DNA from: JAAYZB01 sp937958685
GTDB taxonomy: Bacteria > Bacillota_I > Bacilli_A > Izemoplasmatales > Hujiaoplasmataceae
Direction of reading: 5' to 3'
Assembly: GCA_036824265.1 (NCBI GenBank)
Contig: DAITAL010000063.1
Location: 1 to 6,739, forward strand
DNA: 6,739 nucleotides
Shown piece by piece: positions 1 through 5,579 of the stretch. Made by a program: the position numbers and the translations under genes. The notes below the pieces were generated by a model. That model was given only the letters and a program-made list of their open reading frames with translations, had not been told where the DNA came from and searched no databases. Every line of letters starts with the position of its first letter. The first letter of the stretch is position 1.

Positions 1-632
1 TTCAGATGATAGATGACGATCTCGTCCTGAAACAAATCCAGGCAGGAATCGAGGATCGCCAGATGATCCTGATGGTTGGCGGGATGCAGGTAATTGAAGA
101 GGTCGACAATCACTTTGAGGTTGCGGCTGGCAACAAGATCAAGCAACCGCCGCAGGCGTTTGGGTTCGTGAACCACGTGGGCATACGCCCCTTCGATGGC
201 GACGCAGACCTGCAACGCTTCGGCTTTTACTGCCAGTTCCTTGACAATCTCGACAACCGTCATGAACGCAGGCTCTTCATGATTGCCGGGATGATACCCC
301 CATGGCGAGCCCATCAACGAGCCGGTTTCGGTGCCCACGAAGGGAACTTTCAAGCTTGAGGCCGCCTGGAGATGCGCCTGAAAATCAGCGATGCCTTTGG
401 CAACGACCGCCTGGTCGGGATGCACGGGATTGAAATAGGCGCCGAGCATCATGATTCTGGGATTTGTGAAGGCGTCTTTGACCGTCGAAAGTTCTGCGAG
501 GGGGTCCGCAAGCGTCAAAGCTTTGCGAAACACCAACTGGACACCGGCAAAACCCAGCATCCTGACTTTTTTTGCCAGCTCATGAGGGGTAAAGATGCCG
601 ATGTCGTGAGCCCTGATCCCGAGTTCAATCAC
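1..632 (-). CDS. Sugar phosphate isomerase/epimerase-type TIM-barrel protein, 3' end cut by window
   Basis: The first 210 residues read without a stop from a GTG at 630-632 to the window edge. The GTG is chosen because GGGAG lies about 7 nt upstream, and the codon overlaps the end of kdgR by 8 nt (GTGATTGA), which suggests translational coupling. The N-terminus (IELGIRAHDIG) and the 'LGFAGVQL' strand-helix unit fit the xylose isomerase-like / AP-endonuclease-2 TIM-barrel family. Candidate metal ligands are E147 (VAIEGAY), D177 (VIVDLFNY), H183 and H209 (IYHL). In this family E, D and H at the barrel's C-terminal ends bind a divalent metal for isomerisation or epimerisation. About 60-80 residues should be missing compared with a usual 270-290 aa member. 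Position as last visible gene of the eda-kdgK-kdgR operon suggests a role with a uronate or other pectin-derived sugar. The substrate cannot be read from the sequence. The family call is fairly firm and the exact activity is unknown. Confidence 0.8.
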   Translation of the reverse strand, partial: MIELGIRAHDIGIFTPHELAKKVRMLGFAGVQLVFRKALTLADPLAELSTVKDAFTNPRIMMLGAYFNPVHPDQAVVAKGIADFQAHLQAASSLKVPFVGTETGSLMGSPWGYHPGNHEEPAFMTVVEIVKELAVKAEALQVCVAIEGAYAHVVHEPKRLRRLLDLVASRNLKVIVDLFNYLHPANHQDHLAILDSCLDLFQDEIVIYHL

Positions 633-1335
633 CGAAATCTCCCAAATACCCCAATTTTCGGGAGATCTGCTCGGCAATCATGACGTATTCCCGGGCCAGC
701 AGAGGCCGATTGATGCCCTCTTCAGCGAGTCCCGCCGCCGCGAGAACGCCGCAGACCCGGTTTTCGAAGTTCCAGACGGGGACGGCGAGCGTGCAGATAT
801 GGCTGCCGTTATCCAGATCCGAGAAGACATAGCGATTCTTGCGGATCTGGTCAAACCCGGGAAGTTCCGGATTGAGGACTTTCCTGTCGAACGCCGAATA
901 GCATTGACCGATCGGATTGATGGTGAAATCGCGCAGAACCGTGCCGATTTCCTCGCGGGTGATGATCTTGCTGTCGCCTGATTGGTATTTAAAGACGTAA
1001 ACGATCTTGTCGTTGATCCGCTTGGTCACAAACACCGTGCGTCCGTGCCGGTCCGCAAAATCCTTGAGGTCATACTGGGCAGCCTCGATCAGATTCGAGT
1101 TTTTGGTGTAGACCGAACCGATCGCGAACATCTTCGAACCAATGACGTAGTTTTTCAGCCGGGGATCCTTGTAGTAGATCGCATCAGCCTTGTAAAGCGT
1201 TTGGAGAAAATCGTAGACGGTCGCCTTGGGGATGTCGAGCATCCGGTAGATCTGCCCCAGGGTCAGGCCTTCGTCATGCTTGGCAATCAACTCCAAAATT
1301 GCCAAAATCCGGTTTACCGAACGGTTTTCTTTCAT
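625..1335 (-). CDS. kdgR: IclR-family transcriptional regulator, probable KDG/uronate regulator (KdgR-like)
   Basis: A 236-aa protein of typical IclR length. Residues 5-60 form the winged helix-turn-helix: SVNRILAILELIAKH, then a turn (GLTLGQIYRML) and recognition helix IPKATVYDFLQTL (about 35-47). Residues 80-236 match the IclR effector domain, including NPIGQCYSAF (140-149) and CTLAVPVWNFENRVCGVLAA (181-200), the usual 'A-P-V-x-x-x-x-G-x-V' region that lines the ligand pocket. The ATG overlaps the kdgK stop as ATGA, with GGGAGGG 7 nt upstream, so translation is probably coupled to the kinase. IclR-family KdgR proteins elsewhere sense 2-keto-3-deoxygluconate and control pectin and uronate genes. 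The symbol is inferred from family and operon context, not from a diagnostic residue. Its likely targets here are the palindromes at the eda and uxaC promoters. Being inside the operon, it would probably also regulate itself. Confidence 0.88.
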   Translation of the reverse strand: MKENRSVNRILAILELIAKHDEGLTLGQIYRMLDIPKATVYDFLQTLYKADAIYYKDPRLKNYVIGSKMFAIGSVYTKNSNLIEAAQYDLKDFADRHGRTVFVTKRINDKIVYVFKYQSGDSKIITREEIGTVLRDFTINPIGQCYSAFDRKVLNPELPGFDQIRKNRYVFSDLDNGSHICTLAVPVWNFENRVCGVLAAAGLAEEGINRPLLAREYVMIAEQISRKLGYLGDFGD

Positions 1336-2354
1336 CTTTGTACCCTCCCTGACTGGTCGCCCGCAACGAGGACGTCCACTTCTTTTTCACTGACAAGATT
1401 GAAATCACCGGGGATCGTATGTTTGAGAGCGCTGGCCGCAACGGCGAATTCGAGCGCGGCTTGGGTTTTTCTTGTGAGCAGCCCATGGATCAGGCCGCCG
1501 CTGAAGGCGTCGCCGCCACCGACCCGATCAATGATCGGTTCCAGCAGGTAGTGTTTCGACTGGTAGAATTCCTGTCCGTCAAAGAGGAGCGCGCTCCAGC
1601 CGTTTTTCGTGGCGGAGAACGATTCTCTCAAAGTTGAGGCGACGATCTTGAAACCGAATTCAGCCTGCATCTCATGGAAGATATCCTTGTAGGCGTCTGG
1701 CTCGAGTTTTCCCTGATGAACATCGGTATGTTTGGGTTTGAAGCCGAGGGTTGTTTCCGCATCCTCTTCATTGCCGATGCAGACATCGACATAGGCCATG
1801 AGTGGCCGCATGGTTTTTTGGGCCTGTGCCGGTGTCCACAGTTTTTTGCGGTAATTGAGGTCGACGGACACCGTCACCTGTTGGCGTTTGGCAACTTGCA
1901 GAGCCAGCTCGAGGATGGCGGCGGCGTTTTGGCTGAGCGCGGGGGTGATCCCCGACCAGTGGAACCAGGAGGCGCCGGCAAAGATCTGCTCAAAGTCAAA
2001 ATCAGCCGCGGAAGCGGTAGCGATCGCGCTGTTGGCACGGTCGTAAATGACTTTGGAGGGACGCATGCTCGCACCGGTCTCCAGGAAGTAGATGCCGAGC
2101 CGGTCGCCGCCCCTCGCGATGAAATCGGTCCTAACGCCCGTCTTGCGCAGGCAACTGATGGCTGCCTGACCGATTTCCTGGTCGGGAACCTTGGAGACGA
2201 AGTAGGCTTCATGGCCATAACCGGCGAGACTGACGGCAACGTTGGCCTCGCCGCCACCGTAGACGGCGGTGAAAACATCGGTCTGACTGAACCGTGCGTT
2301 CCCGGGAGGCGACAGCCTGAGCATGATTTCTCCGAACGTGATGATTTTTGCCAT
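1332..2354 (-). CDS. kdgK: 2-keto-3-deoxygluconate kinase (PfkB family)
   Basis: A cytoplasmic sugar kinase of 340 aa that phosphorylates 2-keto-3-deoxygluconate with ATP to KDPG, the substrate of the neighbouring aldolase. The N-terminus AKIITFGEIMLRLSPPG is characteristic of KdgK. The first PfkB region, GGGEANVAVSLAGYG, is at 33-47. The second signature, DRVGGGDAFSGGLIHG, spans 276-291, with D282 as the expected catalytic base and the preceding glycines as anion hole. HTIPGDFN near the C-terminus (312-319) is also common in KdgK proteins. An upstream in-frame GTG at 2361-2363 would add three residues, but it is part of the GAGGTG ribosome binding site, so the ATG at 2352-2354 is the better start. 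The gene follows eda by 13 nt and its stop overlaps kdgR. No missing key residue is seen. Confidence 0.94.
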   Translation of the reverse strand: MAKIITFGEIMLRLSPPGNARFSQTDVFTAVYGGGEANVAVSLAGYGHEAYFVSKVPDQEIGQAAISCLRKTGVRTDFIARGGDRLGIYFLETGASMRPSKVIYDRANSAIATASAADFDFEQIFAGASWFHWSGITPALSQNAAAILELALQVAKRQQVTVSVDLNYRKKLWTPAQAQKTMRPLMAYVDVCIGNEEDAETTLGFKPKHTDVHQGKLEPDAYKDIFHEMQAEFGFKIVASTLRESFSATKNGWSALLFDGQEFYQSKHYLLEPIIDRVGGGDAFSGGLIHGLLTRKTQAALEFAVAASALKHTIPGDFNLVSEKEVDVLVAGDQSGRVQR

Positions 2355-2359
2355 GGAAT

Positions 2360-2367
2360 TCACCTCA
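2360..2367 (-). promoter_or_regulatory. Ribosome binding site that sets the kdgK start
   Basis: The minus strand reads TGAGGTGA here, with 6 nt (AATTCC) between GAGGTG and the ATG at 2352-2354. An in-frame GTG lies inside this Shine-Dalgarno sequence, so it cannot readily be the initiation codon. This favours the 340-aa protein over a 343-aa one. Confidence 0.75.
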
Positions 2368-3021
2368 TTATTGCGCCTGGGCGCTCTTTCTGGCGGAGTT
2401 CACCGCTTGAACGAAGGCTCTCGCCCTATCCGTGACACCCTGGAAGTCGTTTGTTTTCGCGGGAGCGGTCAGCTCACCGCCGACACCGACGGCGACGACG
2501 CCGCAGGCAAACCAATCCTGGATATTGTCCAGACTGACACCGCCCGTGGGCATGAGCTTGATATCGGGAAGCGGACCCTTGATGGCTTTGACGTAACCGG
2601 GACCGAAGGCGCTGCCCGGAAACAATTTGATGACCTCGGTGCCGGCGGCCAGAGCGCGCATCATTTCCGTGACGGTGAGGCAGCCGGGCAGATAGGGGAT
2701 GTCGGATTTGTCACAAACGCTCGCCGTCTTCTCATCGAAGGCTGGCGAGACGATGAATCTGGCACCGGCGGTTATCGCTGTTTTCGCCGCCGCAGGATCG
2801 AGGATAGTCCCGGCCCCAAGCAATAGTCCGGAGTCGCGAAACTCCTTGTCAAGGGCGCTGATCACCTGGTGAGCCCCCGGAACCGTGAACGTGACCTCGA
2901 TGACTTTGATGCCGCCGGCCAGACAGGCTTTTGCGATTTTGGCGGCAGTTGCCGCGCTTTCAGCGCGAATGACGGCGACGATGCCGTGATCGATGATGGA
3001 TTTGATGACTTCTTGGCGCAT
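2368..3021 (-). CDS. eda: Bifunctional KDPG/KHG aldolase (class I)
   Basis: A 217-aa cytoplasmic aldolase, the normal length for Eda. It cleaves 2-keto-3-deoxy-6-phosphogluconate into pyruvate and glyceraldehyde 3-phosphate, and usually also acts on 4-hydroxy-2-oxoglutarate. Visible family motifs in order are IVAVIRAE (R19), VIEVTFTVPGA with the catalytic Glu E42, GAGTIL (69-74), FIVSPAFDE (89-97), PGCLTVTEMM, VIKLFPGSAFGP with the Schiff-base Lys K132, and MPTGGVSLDNI, the phosphate-binding region. The ATG has GAGAGG 9 nt upstream. It is the first gene of the operon, with a promoter about 20 nt before the start codon, and is followed by kdgK after 13 nt. In this setting it completes uronate breakdown. 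An Entner-Doudoroff role would need edd, which is not in the window. Confidence 0.95.
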   Translation of the reverse strand: MRQEVIKSIIDHGIVAVIRAESAATAAKIAKACLAGGIKVIEVTFTVPGAHQVISALDKEFRDSGLLLGAGTILDPAAAKTAITAGARFIVSPAFDEKTASVCDKSDIPYLPGCLTVTEMMRALAAGTEVIKLFPGSAFGPGYVKAIKGPLPDIKLMPTGGVSLDNIQDWFACGVVAVGVGGELTAPAKTNDFQGVTDRARAFVQAVNSARKSAQAQ

Positions 3022-3047
3022 GATTGGGATCCTCTCTATTTAACAAA

Positions 3048-3076
3048 AGTATATCATGATAGACAACAAACTACAA
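3048..3076 (-). promoter_or_regulatory. Probable sigma-A promoter of the eda-kdgK-kdgR operon
   Basis: On the minus strand, TTGTAG (3071-3076) is followed by a 17-nt spacer and TATACT (3048-3053). A TGA just before TATACT gives an extended -10 (TGn). Transcription would start near 3041, about 20 nt upstream of the eda ATG, leaving room for the GAGAGG ribosome binding site. An alternative -10, TATAAT at 3076-3081, has a poorer -35. This is prediction from sequence only. Confidence 0.6.
3049..3064. promoter_or_regulatory. Candidate operator palindrome over the eda promoter
   Basis: The plus strand GTATATCATGATAGAC is a 16-bp imperfect palindrome with a perfect 10-bp core, TATCATGATA. It covers the -10 box and the end of the spacer, the classical place for a repressor. 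The operon's own IclR-type regulator is the obvious candidate, but the half-site is not clearly the same as that at the uxaC promoter, so the binder is uncertain. Confidence 0.5.
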
Positions 3077-3091
3077 TTATACACGCCGTTT

Positions 3092-3569
3092 TTATTCTCG
3101 TTTAAAGTCGGTGATCGCTTCGGTAATGACTTCCAGCCCATAGTGCCCGCTAAGAAACACATTTTGAGTTCGACCTGGTTAGCATTACGAAAGATCAAGC
3201 CCGCTTGCGCGTCGGCTCCAGGAAATGCATCATCGCGGGAATGCCAACAGTGGCCGCCTCAGCGTGGCTGAACATCATATTCTCCAATTTCTACGGCAGT
3301 GATCGGCTGTTTAGGCAACAGATCCCAAAAACCTCATCTGCTTCGTTTTCCATGACAGCGTTATTCGAAAGCATATCGTCAAAAGGACCGTTTATCTCAG
3401 CAAGCCTTGCCGGGATGATGGGTATGCCTGTTTCTGGAACTGCCGCTTCGAAGGCATTATTCACCAGGAACGTTTCCACGATTGGGAAAACAATCGTACC
3501 GATTCTTTGAAAAACCTTTCGTGGAAACCCATCGGTCCCGCCGCCTGTCGGAGGAAAGGATTGCGGAAC
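3092..3569 (-). pseudogene. Possible decayed gene of unknown function
   Basis: No intact gene fits this 0.5-kb stretch, yet the minus strand reads protein-like in pieces. Piece one runs from about 3569 to a TAG at 3291-3293 and includes ETFLVNNAFEAAVPETGIP and MENEADEVFGICC. The same frame continues past the TAG as SHAEAATVGIPAMMHFLEPT to a TGA at 3195-3197. A different frame then reads NVFLSGHYGLEVITEAITD and ends in a TAA at 3092-3094, just before the eda promoter. One in-frame stop and one frame change would explain this as a gene inactivated by mutation. I do not recognise the family. No start codon with a good ribosome binding site was found. It could instead be non-coding DNA that happens to read well. 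The plus-strand readings of the same stretch seem less convincing. Confidence 0.35.
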
Positions 3570-3598
3570 TTATCGCTTGGGCCAAGACTAAGTTCCGC
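3563..3598 (-). other. Perfect 10-bp hairpin just after uxaC
   Basis: GCGGAACTTA (3563-3572) and TAAGTTCCGC (3589-3598) form a perfect 10-bp stem around a 16-nt loop that contains a further CTTG/CAAG pair. It begins 8 nt past the uxaC stop, where a terminator or 3'-end stabilising hairpin would be expected. Neither strand has a U-tract after the stem, so it is not a standard intrinsic terminator. Confidence 0.55.
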
Positions 3599-3606
3599 CT
3601 TGACGA

Positions 3607-5001
3607 TCAGAAATTAAAATAGTGCTTGGCGTTGTAATAACAGATGTCTTCAACCATCTTTCCCAGCAAATCCATATCATTCGGAAAATAGCCGTCTTCG
3701 ACTTCGCGGCCGATCGCATCACAGAGGATCCGCCGGAAGTATTCGTGTCGGGGATAGGAAAGAAAGCTGCGGGAATCGGTGAGCATCCCGATGAAGCGAG
3801 CCAGCAAGGCGTTGTTGCCAAGCGCCTTGATGTGCTTGAGGGTGCCGTCGATGTTGTCCAGAAACCACCAGGGAGCCCCGAATTGGATCTTTCCGGGAAT
3901 ACCGCCTCCCTGAAACGCCTGCATCATCGTGATCGCGAGCTCATAGTCGCTGGGATTGAGGGTATAGAGGATCGTCTTGGGCAATTCCTCGGTCAAATCG
4001 AGGGAGTTCAGGAGTTGGGCCAGCGGCACGGCGATCGCGCTGTCGTTGATGGCGTCGTAGCCAGTATCGGGACCAAGGTGGGCGAATGAGCGGCTGGAAA
4101 GGTTACGGAGCGCTCCAATATGATATTGCTGGACCCAGCCGAATTGGTGGTACAGACGACCGAGAAAAACGAGCAGGTGCCCTTTGAACTTGCGGATCTC
4201 CGAGCGGCTCAGGGCTTCCTTGCGCAAAGCCCGTTCGAAGATCAACGCAACTTCTTCTTCGGTTGTGACTTCATAATTGACAAAATCGAGAGCATGGTCC
4301 GAAAGCCGGCAGCCGTGGTCGTGGAAGTAGACGATCCGTTCGGCAAGTGCCTTTTTGAAGGCCGTGATCTCCTTGATCTCGTAATCGACAACCTGTGACA
4401 GTCTCGTGGTCCAGCTCACAAAGGTCGCTTGTTCGATGTTGAGTGCCTTGTCAGGCCGAAACGCCGGCATGACGACTGTTTTCATCGTGGGGTCCCTCGC
4501 CAGTCTTTCGTGCCACTCGAGCGTGTCGGTCGGATCATCGGTGGTGCAGATGGACTCGACATTCGAGAGGGCGATCAGTTTCCGCGCCGATAGATTCTGA
4601 AGCTTCTCATTGACTTCACGGTAGATCTTGTCGGCCGTTTTGGGGCTCAGTAGCGTGTCGATTGCGAAAAAGCGCTTCAGTTCAAGATGAGTCCAGTGAT
4701 AAAGGGGATTGCCGATAAGTATCTCGACGACCTCCGCCCATTTCAAGAATTTCTCATACTCGGGCTTGTCACCGGTGATATAGTCCTCATCGACTCCGTT
4801 GGCACGCATCAGCCGCCATTTGTAATGGTCGCCCGCCAGCCAGATGTCGACGATGTTGCGCGCATGCTTGTCTTCATAGATCTCCTTGGGATCGAGATGG
4901 CAATGGAAGTCGATGATCGGCATCTTTTCCGCATGCCCGTGGTATATGCGTTTGGCCGTCTCAGAGTGGATCAAAAAGTCGTCATGGATGAATGGTTTCA
5001 T
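3607..5001 (-). CDS. uxaC: Glucuronate (uronate) isomerase
   Basis: A 464-aa cytoplasmic enzyme of the amidohydrolase-like UxaC family. It converts D-glucuronate to D-fructuronate and D-galacturonate to D-tagaturonate, the first intracellular step of hexuronate catabolism. Family hallmarks are MKPFIHDDFLI at the N-terminus, IIDFHCHLDPKEI with the H33-x-H35 pair, GNPLYHWTHLELKRFF (98-112), CTTDDPTDTLEWH (152-164), MPAFRPDKAL, YHIGALRN (293-300), PDTGYDAIND, and GAPWWFLDN near 375-383. Length is normal for the family (about 465-470). The frame is open to 5028, but the ATG at 4999-5001 has GGGAG 5 nt upstream and gives the conserved N-terminus, so the 9-residue extension is rejected. It is transcribed alone from a promoter about 230 nt upstream with a structured leader. 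No isomerase partner, reductase or dehydratase gene is adjacent. Confidence 0.96.
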   Translation of the reverse strand: MKPFIHDDFLIHSETAKRIYHGHAEKMPIIDFHCHLDPKEIYEDKHARNIVDIWLAGDHYKWRLMRANGVDEDYITGDKPEYEKFLKWAEVVEILIGNPLYHWTHLELKRFFAIDTLLSPKTADKIYREVNEKLQNLSARKLIALSNVESICTTDDPTDTLEWHERLARDPTMKTVVMPAFRPDKALNIEQATFVSWTTRLSQVVDYEIKEITAFKKALAERIVYFHDHGCRLSDHALDFVNYEVTTEEEVALIFERALRKEALSRSEIRKFKGHLLVFLGRLYHQFGWVQQYHIGALRNLSSRSFAHLGPDTGYDAINDSAIAVPLAQLLNSLDLTEELPKTILYTLNPSDYELAITMMQAFQGGGIPGKIQFGAPWWFLDNIDGTLKHIKALGNNALLARFIGMLTDSRSFLSYPRHEYFRRILCDAIGREVEDGYFPNDMDLLGKMVEDICYYNAKHYFNF

Positions 5002-5059
5002 ATGGTCTCCCGTCCGCAATCCTGCCATGAATCGCTAGTGCAAGTGTTTCATCGATTAC

Positions 5060-5147
5060 TTTGTATGGCGTCAGGTTTGTGAATTTTTCGCACCCTGCCA
5101 TACAAAAAGGCACCACGAATGTTATCAATAGCATGAATAAGTGGTGC
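5060..5147 (-). promoter_or_regulatory. Structured uxaC leader: terminator-like hairpin plus second hairpin
   Basis: In the transcript the first hairpin pairs GCACCAC (5147-5141) with GTGGTGC (5116-5110), with an inner ATGCTA/TAACAT stem (one G-U pair), and is followed by CTTTTTGT, like an intrinsic terminator. The second pairs TTTGTATGGC (5106-5097) with GCCATACAAA (5069-5060), a perfect 10 bp, and its 5' arm overlaps the U-tract. CGCACC (5148-5143) can instead pair with GGTGCG (5094-5089) and would break the first hairpin. This fits an attenuator or cis-acting RNA switch, but no known riboswitch class was recognised and there is no experimental support. It is also possible that these stems only affect mRNA stability. 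Confidence 0.45.
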
Positions 5148-5230
5148 GCGGTTTCTTCTCATGCCTTTTATGGGTGTCTCTTGCGCCATTTAGATGTAAA
5201 TATTGCGAGCATTGCCGACGATTTTGCGCT

Positions 5231-5248
5231 TTCATAATAAATTATGAA
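5231..5248. promoter_or_regulatory. Perfect palindromic operator at the uxaC promoter
   Basis: TTCATAATAAATTATGAA is a perfect 8-2-8 palindrome. It contains the whole -10 box of the predicted uxaC promoter and the end of the spacer, so a bound dimer would block RNA polymerase. The IclR-type regulator encoded in the nearby operon is a plausible binder. A GntR- or LacI-type uronate repressor encoded elsewhere is an alternative. Confidence 0.65.
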
Positions 5249-5262
5249 GAATAAAAAGTCAA
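5234..5262 (-). promoter_or_regulatory. Sigma-A-type promoter of uxaC
   Basis: On the minus strand, TTGACT (5257-5262) and TATTAT (5234-5239) are separated by exactly 17 nt. Both hexamers are one base from consensus. Transcription would start near 5227, giving a leader of about 225 nt before the uxaC ATG. Confidence 0.75.
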
Positions 5263-5544
5263 TCAAAAACCGGGAAATTGTCCAAAAAAAGAGACCTCGT
5301 CCGTTATAGCGTACGCATTTGTGTTATATAAACACACATAACCAAATAACCTTTTCTCGCCATGGCCAATTAACCATCATTTTTTACGTGGCTTTCGGCG
5401 TCGAATCCTTGAAGGCATTGTACACAGCCTGCTCACCAGAGTCGGAAAACATATCAATTAGGCATCGCAGACAAAACCCATATCAACCTGCTGGGGCGAA
5501 GCTGGTGGCCGGACTGGTCGCAACAGCATTGATACCCCTGCTAT
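5263..5544. other. Spacer of about 280 bp without a supported gene
   Basis: No open frame here has a convincing start and composition. Two imperfect inverted repeats are visible: TGTGTT/AACACA around ATATA (5320-5336) and ATGGCCAATTAACCAT (5362-5377). Either might bind a regulator upstream of the uxaC promoter, but neither matches a motif I know. A short minus-strand frame (5384-5452) encodes 22 protein-like residues but lacks a ribosome binding site. The stretch ends at the terminator of the next gene upstream. Confidence 0.5.
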
Positions 5545-5577
5545 AAAAAAGCGCAGAAACCAAGGTTTTCGCGCTTT
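5545..5577 (-). terminator. Intrinsic terminator of the small membrane protein gene
   Basis: On the minus strand the arms 5577-5564 and 5561-5548 pair as AAAGCGCGAAAACC with GGTTTCTGCGCTTT: 13 of 14 positions, counting one G-U pair, with one A-C mismatch. The run of T continues to 5545. It starts only 3 nt after the stop codon at 5580-5582. Confidence 0.88.
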
Positions 5578-5579
5578 CA

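Noticed and set aside
1674..2435. Long plus-strand frame (253 codons) opposite kdgK
   Set aside because: This is the antisense shadow of a well-supported kinase gene in GC-rich codons, with no initiation signal or family match.
3205..3510. Plus-strand frame of 101 codons between uxaC and eda
   Set aside because: It has no ribosome binding site and no recognisable motif, and the minus-strand reading of the same DNA looks more protein-like.
5002..5028. N-terminal extension of uxaC starting at the ATG at 5026-5028
   Set aside because: The inner ATG at 4999-5001 has the ribosome binding site GGGAG and gives the conserved MKPFIHDDF start. The extension adds nine residues with no family support.
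5042..5174. A 37-codon leader reading frame (MRRNRAPLIH...) upstream of uxaC, and a tiny MKHLH frame next to it
   Set aside because: The first has only AAAGG one base from its ATG and the second has no ribosome binding site. No codon run typical of a leader-peptide attenuator is present, and the longer frame runs through the hairpins.
5221..5234. Catabolite-repression (cre) site near the uxaC transcription start
   Set aside because: Only one half fits (CGCTTTCA). The other half lacks the expected TG and A positions.
5384..5452. Minus-strand 22-residue frame (MFSDSGEQAVYNAFKD...) in the spacer upstream of uxaC
   Set aside because: It reads like a protein end but is short, has no ribosome binding site, and is preceded by stops in its frame. 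It might be a gene remnant, but the evidence is too thin to annotate.
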